Below are positions 48,701 through 59,462 of a stretch of DNA of 64,000 bases, piece after piece. The notes under the pieces were generated by a model. It did no database searches. It had not been told where the DNA came from and saw only the letters and a list, made by a program, of their open reading frames with translations. The position numbers and the translations under genes were made by a program. How positions within the stretch are numbered: the first letter of the stretch is position 1; every line of letters starts with the position of its first letter. Source of the DNA: Cyanophora paradoxa (lineage: Eukaryota > Glaucocystophyceae > Cyanophorales > Cyanophoraceae); assembly GCA_004431415.1 (NCBI GenBank), contig QPMI01000054.1, positions 124,001 to 188,000 on the forward strand, written 5' to 3'.

Positions 48701-51700
48701 CGGCGAACCTGACCGGCCTCCCCGCCCACAAGTGCTTCAACAAACTCTCCTTCTCGGCCCTCTTATGCTTCCTATGCTGGCACGAGGTCCGCCGGCGCCG
48801 TTCCGCTCTTCCTCCCAGCGGCCGTTGACATTAATATTCGTTTCCTTGTCCTTAGCACGTCTCGGGCGTAGCGGGGACCACAGAGAACAGAGCCGTCGCC
48901 GTCCACCAGAGGCTGACGGGACGCGCCGTGCCGGTTCGTCCGCCCCGGGCACGTGCACCAGAAAGTGCGCTGACTTCAATTCTCGGATTTCCGGAACGGC
49001 CCATGGCCAGGAGTCGAACAACTTCATCTTGGCGGAGACGGGGGCGGATGAGGTCCTTCTGAAGGCGGCCAGGGAGCTCACCCGCACCGACCGCGAGTCG
49101 CGATCGGCGGCTGCGGTGTCTTCCGGAGGGCAGCCGGTGCGGCGGAGGCCTCGCGGGGGCATCGGATCGGGGCAGATCTAGACTCGACCCCCGCGCAGGC
49201 TAGATCTGCGGATGGCGGCTCGAGCTCGCGGGAGCGGGAGCGTGATCACGAGCGCGGGGACAAGCACAAGCCGCGCGAGGCGGAGACCCTCGGCGCGCCG
49301 AGCGCGGCTTCAGCTCCAAAGCCGACGGCTCCTGCTTCGTCAAGCGCGAGTGCAGCTGCGAACGGCGCGGCGGCAGCCTCAGCCCACGCGCCTCCGGATC
49401 CTCGCGATCGCGAGCCGCTGGCGCCGTCCGTGCGCGTGGTGCGCCGCGCCGACGCGATCGTCGGGTCGGTGCTAGGGCTGTCCCCTCTCACTTGGAGGGG
49501 CCCCAGCCCCTGCGATTGCAGATACCGCCGCCGGCCCCGCCTGCCGGAGAGGATCCGGAGCGGTGCCAGAAGCTCGCGGCGGAGAGCGCGGAGTGGGGCG
49601 CCGATCTGCTGGCCCGCGAGGCGCCGCGGGCGCCGACCACCGTGGAGGAGCTCCGGGTGCGTCCCCCAGCCTCCAGCCTCCCCGGCCCGGCGGCGTTCGG
49701 CGAGCCGACTCCGCGCCGCGCGGCGCGGCAGAGTCTGCTGCGCGCGTGCGCCCGGATCACAGTCGAGAAGCTGCGGCACAGCGCGAGCTTTGCCGGGCTT
49801 CCGGCCGGCGCCGGCAACAGGCGACGAAACATGCTGCAGAGACACGCGTACAACTGCCTCAAGTGCTGGATCGAGGTGCGAAGCGCAGACCGCTTCCGGC
49901 CGCACGGTTCAGAGAGGTTCGGCAGCTCGTCACGGGGACGCCGGGGGGCGCCTGGAGCAGCCCGATCGCCATGCACGCGCGGCTCACCGGCACCGAGGTG
50001 CGCCGCGGCGCGGGGCCTGCCGGGCGGCCGCGCGCCGCTCCCCGGCCTGATCGATCGTGGCGGGCGGCGCGGCGCGACGCTCGCTGCAGGCGGGCAACAC
50101 GCAGGTGTGGCAGGAGGCGGGTGCGCTCGAGATCCTGGAGGCGGCCATCCACGTCGAGGGATGGCCGCGGCGCCCGGCCGGCCGCGGGCGGCAGGGCGAG
50201 CGGAAGCTCCGGGTCGTCCTCGAGGACGAGTCCGAGGACTCCGACTTCGACTTCGATTTCGGCAAACTCGAGGCGGCCGCCGATCGCGAGCCGCGGTCGG
50301 CGGCCCCGCCTGCGGCCCGGAGCGAGCCGGCGGCGGGCGCGGCCACCGGCGGCGCCGGCGCCGCAGCGGACTCGTCGGTGGACATGGACATCGACAGCGA
50401 CGGCGGCGAGCCGCCCCGCGCACCGGCCACCAGCACCAGCGCCGGCGCACCCGCACCGGCGCCCGCACCCCTCCGGCCCCGGCCCCGCGCCGCCGAGCAA
50501 CTGGGGGCCGCTCGCGGCGCCTGCGGGCCTCTACCCGCCCCCGAGCGTGCCCAGCTGCCTCCCGCCCGCGCCCGCCCAGTCCCCCCTCCTCTTCCCGGCT
50601 CCGGCCGCCCCTCCATCCGCCTTTGGCGTCGGCTCCGCCGCCTTCTCGGGCCCCTGGGGGCCGCCGGCGCCGGCTCCGCTCGAGCTCTTCCCGCCCCCTA
50701 GCGCGCCCGCCTTCCTCCCCCTCGCCCCCGGCCCTTTACCCAGCGGCCTGGCTCACGCCCTTGCCCTCGCGGGCGCGCCGGCGCCGGCGGCCGACTGGCC
50801 GGACAACTCCACCGCCGCGATGCTCCAGCGCCGGCTGGTCCCCCCGGACCCCACGCGGCCGCGCAAAGACAGCGCGCCGGCCGCAGACTCGGGCAAGTCT
50901 CCCGAGGCAGCGCCGCAGCCGCAGCCGCAGCCGAAGGTGCGCACTGGGCCTGGGCTCGATCGCGGGCTCGCCGCCCGGGACCAAATCTGATCTGCGGCGC
51001 GCGCCGCAGCCGGCGGCCGGGTGCGGCCAGGGCCAAGACGGGGACGCGGCCGGCGCCGACGCGGAGGCGCTCGCCAGGGAGATGCCCCGCCCGCCCCGAT
51101 CCGTCGACGAGCTCCGGGTGGGCCCGCCCCGCCCCGCCCCGAGCCCCGAGCTCCGTGAAGCCGGGCGCGGGCCTCTGACGCGCGCTGCGCCTGCAGGAGG
51201 CGGCGCTGGCGTCCGCGAGGAGGACCGTCGAGCGCCTCCGGCGGAGCGGCGAGCTCGACGCGGCCCGGAGCGAGGGGCAGCGCCGCAGGCTGCTGCACCA
51301 CGGCGCCTACGTCTGCTTCATCCGCTGGATCCAGGTGCCGGCTCCGGGCAGGGGCGCCTCCGCCTCTAAGAGTGCCTCTCGCGCCTCTGATCACGGATGC
51401 TCGCCCGCACCCGCCGCAGCTTGTCTCGGGGAGCACGGCGCCCGGCGCGCATACGAACCCGTCGGCGATTTACCAGCGCCTCACCCGCTCGAGCTCCCAG
51501 GCGCGCGCGCGCCTCGATCCGCCCAGCGCCGCCGCAGCGCGCGCGTTTGCCGCTGACCCCTCGCGCGTCGTCGCAGATGAGCGTCGCGCAGCTTCTCAAG
51601 GAGCTCGGTTTCCACCGGGTCCTCGAGGAGGCCGTGGGCCGCCGGCGCTCCCCGCCCCCCGCCCCCCGCGATCGCCACGGGGGCCCCTCGTCCCCCGTCT

Positions 51701-52408
51701 CCCCGCACCCCCCTCGCCCCCGCTCCCGCTCCCCTCGCCCCCGCTCCCGCTCCCCTCGCCGGCGCTCCCGCTCCCGCTCTCCTCGCGACCGCCCCGACCA
51801 GCGGCGCGCGCGGTCGCCGCCTCGAACTCGGACCCGGCGCCCCCCGTCCCTGCCGGGGCGCCCACGCGGCCCTTCGCCCGGGCCCCCGCCGCTCGCGCTC
51901 GCGGTCCCCCCGGCCCACCGCACGGCGCGCCTCATCTCCACGCCGCGACGGCCGCCGGTCTCGCTCGCGGTCCCCTCGGCCCCCGCCCGGCGCCCGGCAT
52001 CTCCGCGGCGCGACGGCGGAGAGAGGAGCAAGCGCAGGCGCGAGGAGGACGAGGGCGAGCGGGGCGGGGCGGCGAGCCCAGGCGCAGGCCTCCGCCCCCG
52101 GGCCCCGCGCCGCCGCCGCCGATCCGCCCGCCACGTCGCCGCCGACCCGCGGCGCGTGGCCGGCGCGCTCCTCGCACCCCGCCCCCGACCCCGCCCCCGC
52201 CCTCGGCTGGCCGGTCGACTCCCCTGTCTCGAACGGCGACGGCGACGCGCCGGCGTGGCCCGAGCCCATCGCCCCTTCCCTGCAGCCAGCGCCGCCCCCG
52301 CTGGACCCAGCCGCCGCGCCGCCGGCCTCCTCCGGCCCCCCTTTAGGGGACCTCCTGCGGCTCCTCCACGTCGTCCAGTCTTTCGGCAAACCCCCGCCCG
52401 GACTCTAG
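45713..52408 (+). CDS. Helical-repeat protein B (three-module paralogue) with RS-like tail, unrecognised family
   Basis: Function unknown. Exon 1 is ATGGCGCCC (MAPSGGEEG) at 45713, with a GTGAGC donor. Exon 2 begins YVSPIGSPIRDDDGDG. The N-terminal block is shared with gene A, followed by its counterparts GRFTVWYKV, SCGLPDLYEQLAG and ALTKLLGPYAHLE. Three modules of four blocks follow. Module 1: VDEIPRVPATVEEF, KLSFSALLCFLCWHE, GVAGTTENRAVAVHQRLTG, NNFILAETGADEVLLKA (48525-49070). Module 2: LAREAPRAPTTVEELR, RHAYNCLKCWIEV, VRQLVTGTPGGAWSSPIAM, NTQVWQEAGALEILEAAI (49610-50155). Module 3: LAREMPRPPRSVDELR, HHGAYVCFIRWIQV, LVSGSTAPGAHTNPSAIYQ, VAQLLKELGFHRVLEEAV (51070-51635). An acidic stretch and proline-rich linkers separate modules. 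An RS-rich run (PRSRSPRPRSRSPRRRSRSR) follows, as in splicing-associated proteins. The preferred C-terminus is DLLRLLHVVQSFGKPPPGL, stop 52406-52408. Another frame stays open 5 bases further. Confidence 0.7.
46360..46910 (+). repeat. Inverted near-identical segment shared by genes A and B (copy in B)
   Basis: Partner of 44620-45160, in opposite orientation. Similarity drops sharply after the shared DSLFELLPP end. Confidence 0.88.
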
Positions 52409-52669
52409 GTTGATCCACTTGCTACAGAATCGGATAGGTTGAGACCTACAGCTGCAGCTAGGCTATAGACAGGGGATTTGTGGAGCAGTAGACTGTTGCT
52501 TTCGTGATCGGCATGAGACGCTTTGCATGTGTTTCGATCGGCTTGACATCGCATTACACGAAACAAACGCTACCTCGGTAACAATAAGAAGCCCACAGTC
52601 TGTTAAGTCTAGATCTAGATCTACTGCACTAGGCAAGTCCGGCGCGGGGGCGCCGTGGGGCCGCGCGGG
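52409..52669. other. Convergent spacer
   Basis: 261 bp with markedly lower GC, including alternating AGATCT/TCTAGA words near 52607-52624. It lies between two facing stop codons. No gene seen. Confidence 0.55.
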
Positions 52670-55600
52670 CTACTTGCGCTTGGCCTCCTGGCGGGCCATG
52701 TCGCGGATGTCGACGACGGCGGTGAGCCAGGCGTGCACGGCCACCGCCGCCTGCGACGCCGCCTCCGCAGCCTCCCGCGGCGTCGCTGCGCCCCCGCCCC
52801 CGCCCCCTCAGAACCCGTCTCTTGCCCCATCCCTAGCGGGCGGGCGGGCGGGCGGACCCTTGAGGATCTTGGCGACGTGCGCGAACTTCTCGCCGGCCGC
52901 GACCGCCAGCTCCTCCTTCTTCGTCGGGTCGTACTCCTTCATCTTCCCTGCGCGAGGGTCGATCCGGGGGCGCGGCGCCGCGCCCGCCGCGCCCCCGGCG
53001 CCGCGCACCTATGACGGTGTCCGCGGGGGACTTTGCCGTCGTCACAATCAGCTGCGGCGGCGGTCGGCCGCGTCAGACAGAGCTGGGCGGGGCGAAAAGA
53101 AAGCAAAGGAGGGGCGGTGCGGGCGGCGGGGCCGACCTGGCGGATCTTGGCCCACTCCGACGCCGGGTCGCTCGGCTGCGCCAGCTCCTTGTTCCCCAGC
53201 ACGATGAACACCGCCTTCCAGATCTGCGAACGAAGTTAGACTGGGGGCGCGGGCAGTGAAGCAGGGTGGAGGGGAGGGGACTCGGACCTCGAGGACGGCT
53301 TTGGGGGGCGAGTTGTACTTCTTCATCTCCCGAATCTCGTTCACTGCGCGCCGCGTACCCCCCTCAGAACCGGGACGCGTACCCCCGGCCCTGGGCCGGA
53401 AACTCGTACCCCGCGCGTCCGCCATGTCCTTCTCGAGGGCGGACTTGAAATCGACGCGCCGCTTGAGCCGCTGCTCGGGGCTGAGCTTCGCCTCGTCCAC
53501 GTACGGCAGGCCCACGTCCAGCTGCGCGGGGTACGGTTCGGGCGAAGGGAGGGGCGGGGTGGGGGGTACGGCGCCGCTGCGTTCGGACCTCGCCGCGCTT
53601 GGAGCGGAGCTGGGCGTAGAAGGAGCCGAGGAGTCCGGCGAGGCGCTCGGCGGCCCTCAGCTCCTCCCCCGAGAAGCCGGGGCCGGGGGCCTCCAGCCGG
53701 TCGAACGCCAGCACGCCCACCACCTCCCCCGCGCCCGACGAGGACGACGAGGACGAGGCGGCGAGGGCGCCCCCCGCCCCCGCTGGCGTCTCCGGCCGGC
53801 TCGAGTCGCCGCCCCCGCCGCTGGGCGCCGGCGAGGGGGCGGCCGGGGAGGCGGCCCCGCCCTCGGCGCCGCCCTCCCCGGCGGCGGCGCCGGCGCCTGG
53901 GGGACGGGGCAGCTTGATGGGTACGACCGCGAAGGCGCCGACGCGCTTTGCGTCCTCGCGGAGCGTGCAGACGCGCTTCTCCTCCTCGACCTTGACCGCG
54001 ACCGCCTCGCCTTTGGCCACCGCCTCGTACGAGACGGGCGCCTTCTCGGGCTCCAGGGCCCGCCCCACCACGAACGCGTTCTCCTTCGTCGCCGCCACGT
54101 ACGTGATCACCCTGCAAGGGGGGAGCGGGCTCAGGAGGAGGGGGGAAGCGGAGGGGGGTACGGGCGCACTTGGCGCCCTGCTCGTTGCGGCGGAGCTCGC
54201 CGATGTACGCGTTTCGGGCGCCCGTCGCCGCCCGCGCCCAACCCGCGATCAGCTCGTTTACCTCCCGCACCTGCGTACCCCCCGCCCGCCCGCTTCAGGG
54301 ACGGGGTCGAAGGCGGAGGGGAGAGCGGGGTACGGCGCGCGCGCCTGGTCGTCGGTGGGCCCCCGCTCGGCGGTCGCCAGGGCGGCCTTCTGCGAGTAGC
54401 CGACGAGCCCCTCCGCCGCCGCCGCCGCCGCCTCCTCCTGCAGCACCCGCCGCCCCCGCGCCTCAGCACCTCCGGTACCCCCTCCGCTTCGGGGGCGGCG
54501 TACCCGGGCCTGGCAGGCGCGGAGCTCGGCGAGGGCCTTGTCCTTCTCCAGGAAGACCTTCCCCAGCTGGTCCGTCGCCTGCCGCCCGGCCCCGCCCCGC
54601 CCGCCTCAGCGGCGCCCACCCGGGGGCAAGGACCCGCGCCCCTCGCCGGGCGCACGTCCTTGGCCTTGGCGATGTAGCGGTCCCTGTCGTGCCGCGTGCT
54701 CGCCAGGCTGTTCTCCATGTTCTCCAGCTGACGCTGCAGGTTCTCGATCTGCAGAGGGGCGGCGTCGGCCCGGGGGGGTGCACGAGGGGCGAGCGCGGGG
54801 GGGTCCGGAGGGAGGAGGGGCACGGTACCGTGGCGCGGTTCTTGACGTCGCCGGCCTCGGTCTGGCGCGTGAGGGCGTCGAGCGCGTGCTTCGTCGCCGC
54901 GAGCTTCGTCGTCGCGTCCGCCAGCTTCTCCTCCGCCGACTGCCCGCAGCGTGCCCCGGCTCGACGGGGACGGTGGAGAGAGCGGGGGGCACGCGAGGGG
55001 GCGGGCGGACGGCGAGGGAGGCGGCGAGGCGGTCGGCGCGGGCCTTCTCCTCCCCGTGCTCCTTCCCCAGCACCTTCGTCGTCGCCAGCTCCTTGTCCAG
55101 CTCCTCCAGGAACAGCTGCGGGGGGGTAGGGGGCCGGGCTCAGCGCGGGCCGGGGCCGGGCTCGAATCCGGCGGGGGCGCCTTGTGGCGGTCGGCGAGGA
55201 TGTCCCGCAGGAGGTTCTGGACGAGGACGAGGAGGGGGTACGCCTCCGTCCGCGAGCGCGGCTGCACCTCGCTCACCCTGCGCGGCGGGCGCGGGGCGCG
55301 CGGTTAGGTTAGGCGGCACCCCGAAAGCCCCGCCCCGCCCCCGCTCCGCCGCGTCGCACCACTTGGTCAGCTCCTGCGGCGGGGCGGCGCGGTCAGCGGC
55401 GGCGGCGGGGGCCGGCGGGGCGGGGGCGGGCGGGGCGCGCCTTGACGTCCCAGCTGTCCATGGGCCTGGAGGCTGCGAACTGGCCCTCCGCCTCCCGCGC
55501 CACGTCCAGGTAGTCCGCCTGCGCCTCGTCAGCGCCGGCCGCGAGAGGCGCCCGGGCGGGCCGGCGCGGGGCGAGCGGAGCGCCGCCGGAGCGGGCGCAC

Positions 55601-55982
55601 GTAGTAGAGCTGCATGTGCTGCTTCTGCGACTGGTCCGCAAACTGGACGGGCACGAGCACATCGTAGTGGCTGTAGCGCAGCGTCGAACCAACCTACCGT
55701 GGTTCCCGCCGCGATTAGCCGTGGCCTGTGCAGGGCCCTCGCGGCGGCGGGAGGCGCGGCGGAGCGCACCTCCGGTGCCTGCGTCTGGAAGAAGTATCGA
55801 CGCTTGGCGTGGGCTAGGCTTCCCTGCAGCGGCGATGTGGAGCGAGCTAGGGACTGAGGCGTGCCGTTGACGCGGGACGCCGCTCGGCTGGCTGATATCC
55901 TATCGAAGTATGTGCCGGGAGTTCCAGGCATCGGCGCTGTGTGCGGCCGGTCGCCATAACCCCACGAGCCGGGAGACTGCAT
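52670..55982 (-). CDS. GAF-domain, coiled-coil protein with dynein-stalk-like C-terminus
   Basis: Probably a cytoskeletal or ciliary protein. The start is the ATG at 55980-55982 (MQSPGSWGYGDRPHTAP). Exons in order: TLRYSHYDVLVPVQFADQSQ; VSEVQPRSRTEAYPLLVLVQ; then several exons of continuous heptad-rich helix (LFLEELDKELATTKVLGKEH, SAEEKLADATTKLAATKHAL, IENLQRQLENMENSLASTRH, LGKVFLEKDKALAELRACQ). A GAF-like domain follows (VITYVAATKENAFVVGRALE, VAVKVEEEKRVCTLREDAKR, VGAFAVVPIKLP, GEVVGVLAFDRLEAPGPGF, ERLAGLLGSFYAQL; about 54110-53590), interrupted by a Gly/Ser/Ala-rich loop. The C-terminus (VNEIREMKKYNSPPKAVLEV, WKAVFIVLGNKE, YDPTKKEELAVAAGEKFAHV, VAVHAWLTAVVDIRDMARQE) follows the order of the dynein heavy-chain microtubule-binding stalk, but no AAA motor is present in this gene. 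The stop is at 52670-52672, after AKRK. Confidence 0.75.
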
Positions 55983-56489
55983 CTCCAACGGCTGGGCTTC
56001 CTGAGCCTAACCAGACAACTGACAAGCGGCGCTCCGGTCTTCTTAGCTAGTCGTAGCTCACGCGCTGGGCCAGGATAGGGGCTGGCTAAATCGCGTAGAA
56101 TCGTGTACCCAAGCTTCGAAAGCTGTCAAGCTGAATTGCGGCGCGGCTTCAAGCCCAACGACACTCGTCATCCCAGCTCAGAGCTAGACAGAGAAGTCAG
56201 AGAGTTCCGCGCTCCAGCAAAAGCGCCCGAGCCGACGAGCGCAGCCAAACCGGCCCTGCGAGGCGCGTGGCGAGCATCAGCACCGCTTGTGGACCACCTG
56301 CGTTTGTCCGCAACGAGCCTGCTCGAGTTCGGCTCCGCGAGAAACGCGCAGGTCCGTACGCCGCGCCCGTGTCACTGCCAGCGCTCTGATTCGCCCCGTG
56401 CCGTGCTCTCAGCCCCTGCGCCCCCACAGGCAGCGTGACGCAGCGCTCCCTTCGGCCCGCCCCGCGAGGCGCGCCGTGCGGCCGCCGCG
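55983..56489. promoter_or_regulatory. Divergent promoter region (GAF protein gene / NOXRED1-like gene)
   Basis: 507 bp between two start codons on opposite strands, with moderate GC. Open frames in it (e.g. 56103-56438) look accidental. Promoters of both genes are expected here. No specific elements identified. Confidence 0.45.
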
Positions 56490-59095
56490 ATGGAGGAGCT
56501 CCTTCCCGTCGGTGCGCGCGCTCCGCCCTGGCAGGAAGGAGCGAAGAGGTGCTTAGAGGGTCGCAGTGCTAGGGACGGACCCCGGGGCGCTGCGGGCGGC
56601 CATCTGCACCTCACTCGAGGACGACGCCGAGCTCCTCCTCGCCTTCTCCGACCTCGCCTTCCTCCGCCGCTGCCTCGTACCCCCCTTGCTGGATTGCTGT
56701 ACCCCCGGAAGCTCGATTTATGGCCGCGCCGCGTCCGCAGGCGGTGCAGGCGCTCTTCGTGTTCCGCGCCCTCGAGGCGGCCCGGGGGCTCGCCTTCCGC
56801 GGCCGCCGCTTCCTCGAGGCCGAGGCCCGTACCCCCCTTACCTCTCCCCTCCCCCCGGCTCACTTCCCCCCCCGCAGGCCGAGAGGAAGCGCAAGGCCGA
56901 GTTCGAGGCGGCCCTGAAGGCGCGTACCCCCCGCCCCCCCGCCCTGGGGTACAGCCCCCTCCGCCTGACGGGGTACCCCCGCAGAAAGAGGAGGCGGAGT
57001 ACGCCGAAGCGAAGCAGGCGGCGGAGGCGGCGGGCCTCCCCGCGCCCCCTCTACCCCCCTGCATGGCCCAGGTGCGGGGGTACCCCCGGGCGGCCCCCCG
57101 GCCCGTGACGCGGGGGCCCGCCCCAGGTCGCCGAGGAGAAGGAGGCGCTGGAGAAGATCCTGGCGGAGGGCGGGGAGCCGCCCCCGCCCCCCCCGCCCAG
57201 GGTCCGGCCCCCGCCCCCGTCTTCCCTTCGCGGTCCCGATCGGGTACCCCGCAGGTCGACCCCGACGAGCTTGAGCCGTTCCGAGTCGCCGTCGTCGGCG
57301 GGGGGGATACCGCGCGCCACCTCCTCGACATCGCCCTCCGATCCGGTACCCCCTCCCTACCTCTCCGTACCCCTCTCGCCCGGGGTACATCTTCGCTTTC
57401 TCCGGCAGGGTACCTCGCGCCCGAGCAGATCCAGGTCGCGGCCCGCCGGCCCGAGACCCTCATCAAGGCGGGCGGTACCCCCCTCTCCAGCCCGGTCGCC
57501 CCTTACCCCTCCCCCCCTCTCCCCGGCAGTACGCCAAGATGAACGTTCTCGTGACCGACGACCTGGCGCGAGCCGTCGCCGGCACCCAGGCGAGCTCTCT
57601 CCCCCGCCCCCCCACCCCTCCCATCTGACCCCGGCCTCGCCGCCAGTGCGTGGTGCTGGCGTGCGGGCCGCGGCACCTGCCGGCGGCGGCGGCGGCGCTG
57701 GGCGCGCTGCTGCGGCCGGGCCTGCCGCTGCTCTCGGCGGTGGCGGGGGTGCCCACCTCCAAGCTCCGCGCCACGTTCGCCGGCCACCAGCGCGTTCCCC
57801 GCACCATCAAGCTCCAGTTCGTGCGCCCCGTACCCCCCGCACATGCACTCCTGCGTCTTCCCTCTTCTTTGTTTCGTCACCGCCGACGGGGGCGGGTACA
57901 GAGGCACGACCAGCCCCGGGAGCTCATCGTGCCTGAGGCCTGCCGCGCCTACCGGCCCCCCGAGGTGCGAAGAGAGCCGCACCCCCGCGCCATTCCGCCC
58001 CACGGCTGATCTCGCCTCCCACGTCAGTTTCCTCTGCCCCCCGACGAAATGACGGGGTACATCAACACCGCCAGCGTCGACCTGTGTCCGCGCCTCTCGT
58101 CCTTCCGCCCTTCTCCCTTGCTATGCTCTCTTGAACCGTACCCCCCACAGCGGTCGACTTCGCGTCCGTGTACGACATCGTCCTCGCCGTCCAGGTCTGA
58201 ATCCGTACCCCCCTCGGAACCCGCCCCCCGCTCAATGCCCCCCAGGAGTTCGTCGCGGCCCTGTGCCCCGGCCTCTCCCCCGCGAACGCCCGCCGGCGCG
58301 CCCTCCCGCCCTCCCCCTGCACCCCGTACCCCCGGCGCTGAAATCGGGTACCCCCAGGTGCGCGTTCGCGGCGGGGCTTGGGGTCGAGTTCGACGAGCCG
58401 CTCTTCGAGCGCGAGCTCTCCGACGACGAGCTCTACTTCAAGGCCCGCGTACCCCCCGCCCCCGCATTCCCGTACCCCGACCAGTCACCTGACTTCATCG
58501 GTTTCCTTGCAGCTGGTCTCCGGGGCGCAGGAGACGGTTCGCGCGCCCGCGGCGCCCGTTCCCGACGCCATCCTCGCGAAGGCGCGCGTACCCTCTGCCC
58601 TCCGCTCCCCCTACCCCTCACCGCCCCCGCCCCGCAGGAGGCGGCGCCCGAGGAGGAGGAGGAGGACGCGGACGCTCGCCCCAGGCACGTGCTCGCCTCT
58701 CCCTCCGCCCCTTGCGCGCCTCTGAGCGGGGCGGGGCGGCAGGGAGCCGAGCCCGGCCGACCTGGCGGCGATCTCGGCCTTCCGGGCGTACTTCGCGCGC
58801 CTCCTGCTCCCGAGGCCGCCCCCGCCGCCCACGCCGCCGGCGGCCGCCCCGGCGGAGGAGGCGGGGACGCCGCCGGCGTCGGCGCGCTCGGCGGGGTCGG
58901 GGCGGGGCGGCGGCGGCCGCCGGTCTCCTCGCGGCGCTACTCGAGCGCGGCGGGGGCGGGGTGGGGAAGGGGAGCCGGCCCTCGACGGCGGCCTCGGGGC
59001 CCGGGCGGCCCGGCACGGCGCGCCCCGCCACGGCCCTCTCCGCCGCCTCCGGGCGCCCCGCCGTCACCCCGCGCCAGGCCCACACCGCCCGCTAG
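56490..59095 (+). CDS. NOXRED1-like NAD(P)-dependent oxidoreductase domain protein
   Basis: Resembles NOXRED1, a relative of pyrroline-5-carboxylate reductase and F420-dependent NADP oxidoreductases; the physiological substrate of the family is not established. The start is MEELLPV at 56490, with an intron before LGTDPGALRAAICTSLEDDA. A helical N-terminal part (AVQALFVFRALEAARGLAF; then KAEFEAALK and EEAEYAEAKQAAE) precedes the Rossmann start VDPDELEPFRVAVVGGGDTA (about 57256-57315), a GxGG-type nucleotide loop. Next come YLAPEQIQVAARRPETLIKA, YAKMNVLVTDDLARAVAGTQ, CVVLACGPRHLPAAAAALGA and PLLSAVAGVPTSKLRATFAG, the same order as in NOXRED1. The C-terminal half has EMTGYINTASVDL, VDFASVYDIVLAVQ and GLGVEFDEPLFERELSDDEL, then an acidic run and a proline-rich tail. 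The last exon's frame and stop are uncertain; 59095 is one of two possibilities. One clear GC-AG intron lies at 56920-56984. Confidence 0.72.
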
Positions 59096-59462
59096 CGCAG
59101 CCCCCGGGCAGTGTGTCCCTCGGAAGACAGAGGCGACCTTGGCACGCGCATGAGGGCCGAGCCGACTGTTTTTCGAACATGTGGCAGGGGACAGGGGAGA
59201 TGCAGATCGATATCTCATCCATTTCATTGAATGTAGAAGGCAGGAAGCGCTAGCTCCAAAGAATTCGAATATGGAGCAATTACATGATGGTGTGAAATGA
59301 ATTCAGCTGAGAGATGCGCGTGGAGGGAGGCTGCGAGGGATGGTGGAAGTGCAAGTGGAACTAGTACTTCGAAAGTGGAAGGAGCGAGACGAATTGTGCC
59401 AGGAATTGTGAAGCGTGACAGCGGGGAGCTCGAGACTAATTATAACTATGTGAGGAAACTAT
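59096..59462. other. Convergent spacer
   Basis: About 370 bp of lower-GC DNA between the NOXRED1-like gene and the stop of the RING gene. Contains GAATTCGAATA-like words. The true end of the NOXRED1-like gene may extend into it (to about 59153 or 59253 in other frames). No independent gene seen. Confidence 0.5.

Noticed and set aside
51397-52413. RS-rich frame ending RTLG as the true C-terminus of protein B
   Set aside because: The neighbouring frame gives SNGDGDAPAWPEPIAPSLQP then DLLRLLHVVQSFGKPPPGL with a stop at 52408, which looks far more protein-like; a small intron in the RS region would switch frames. The alternative remains possible.
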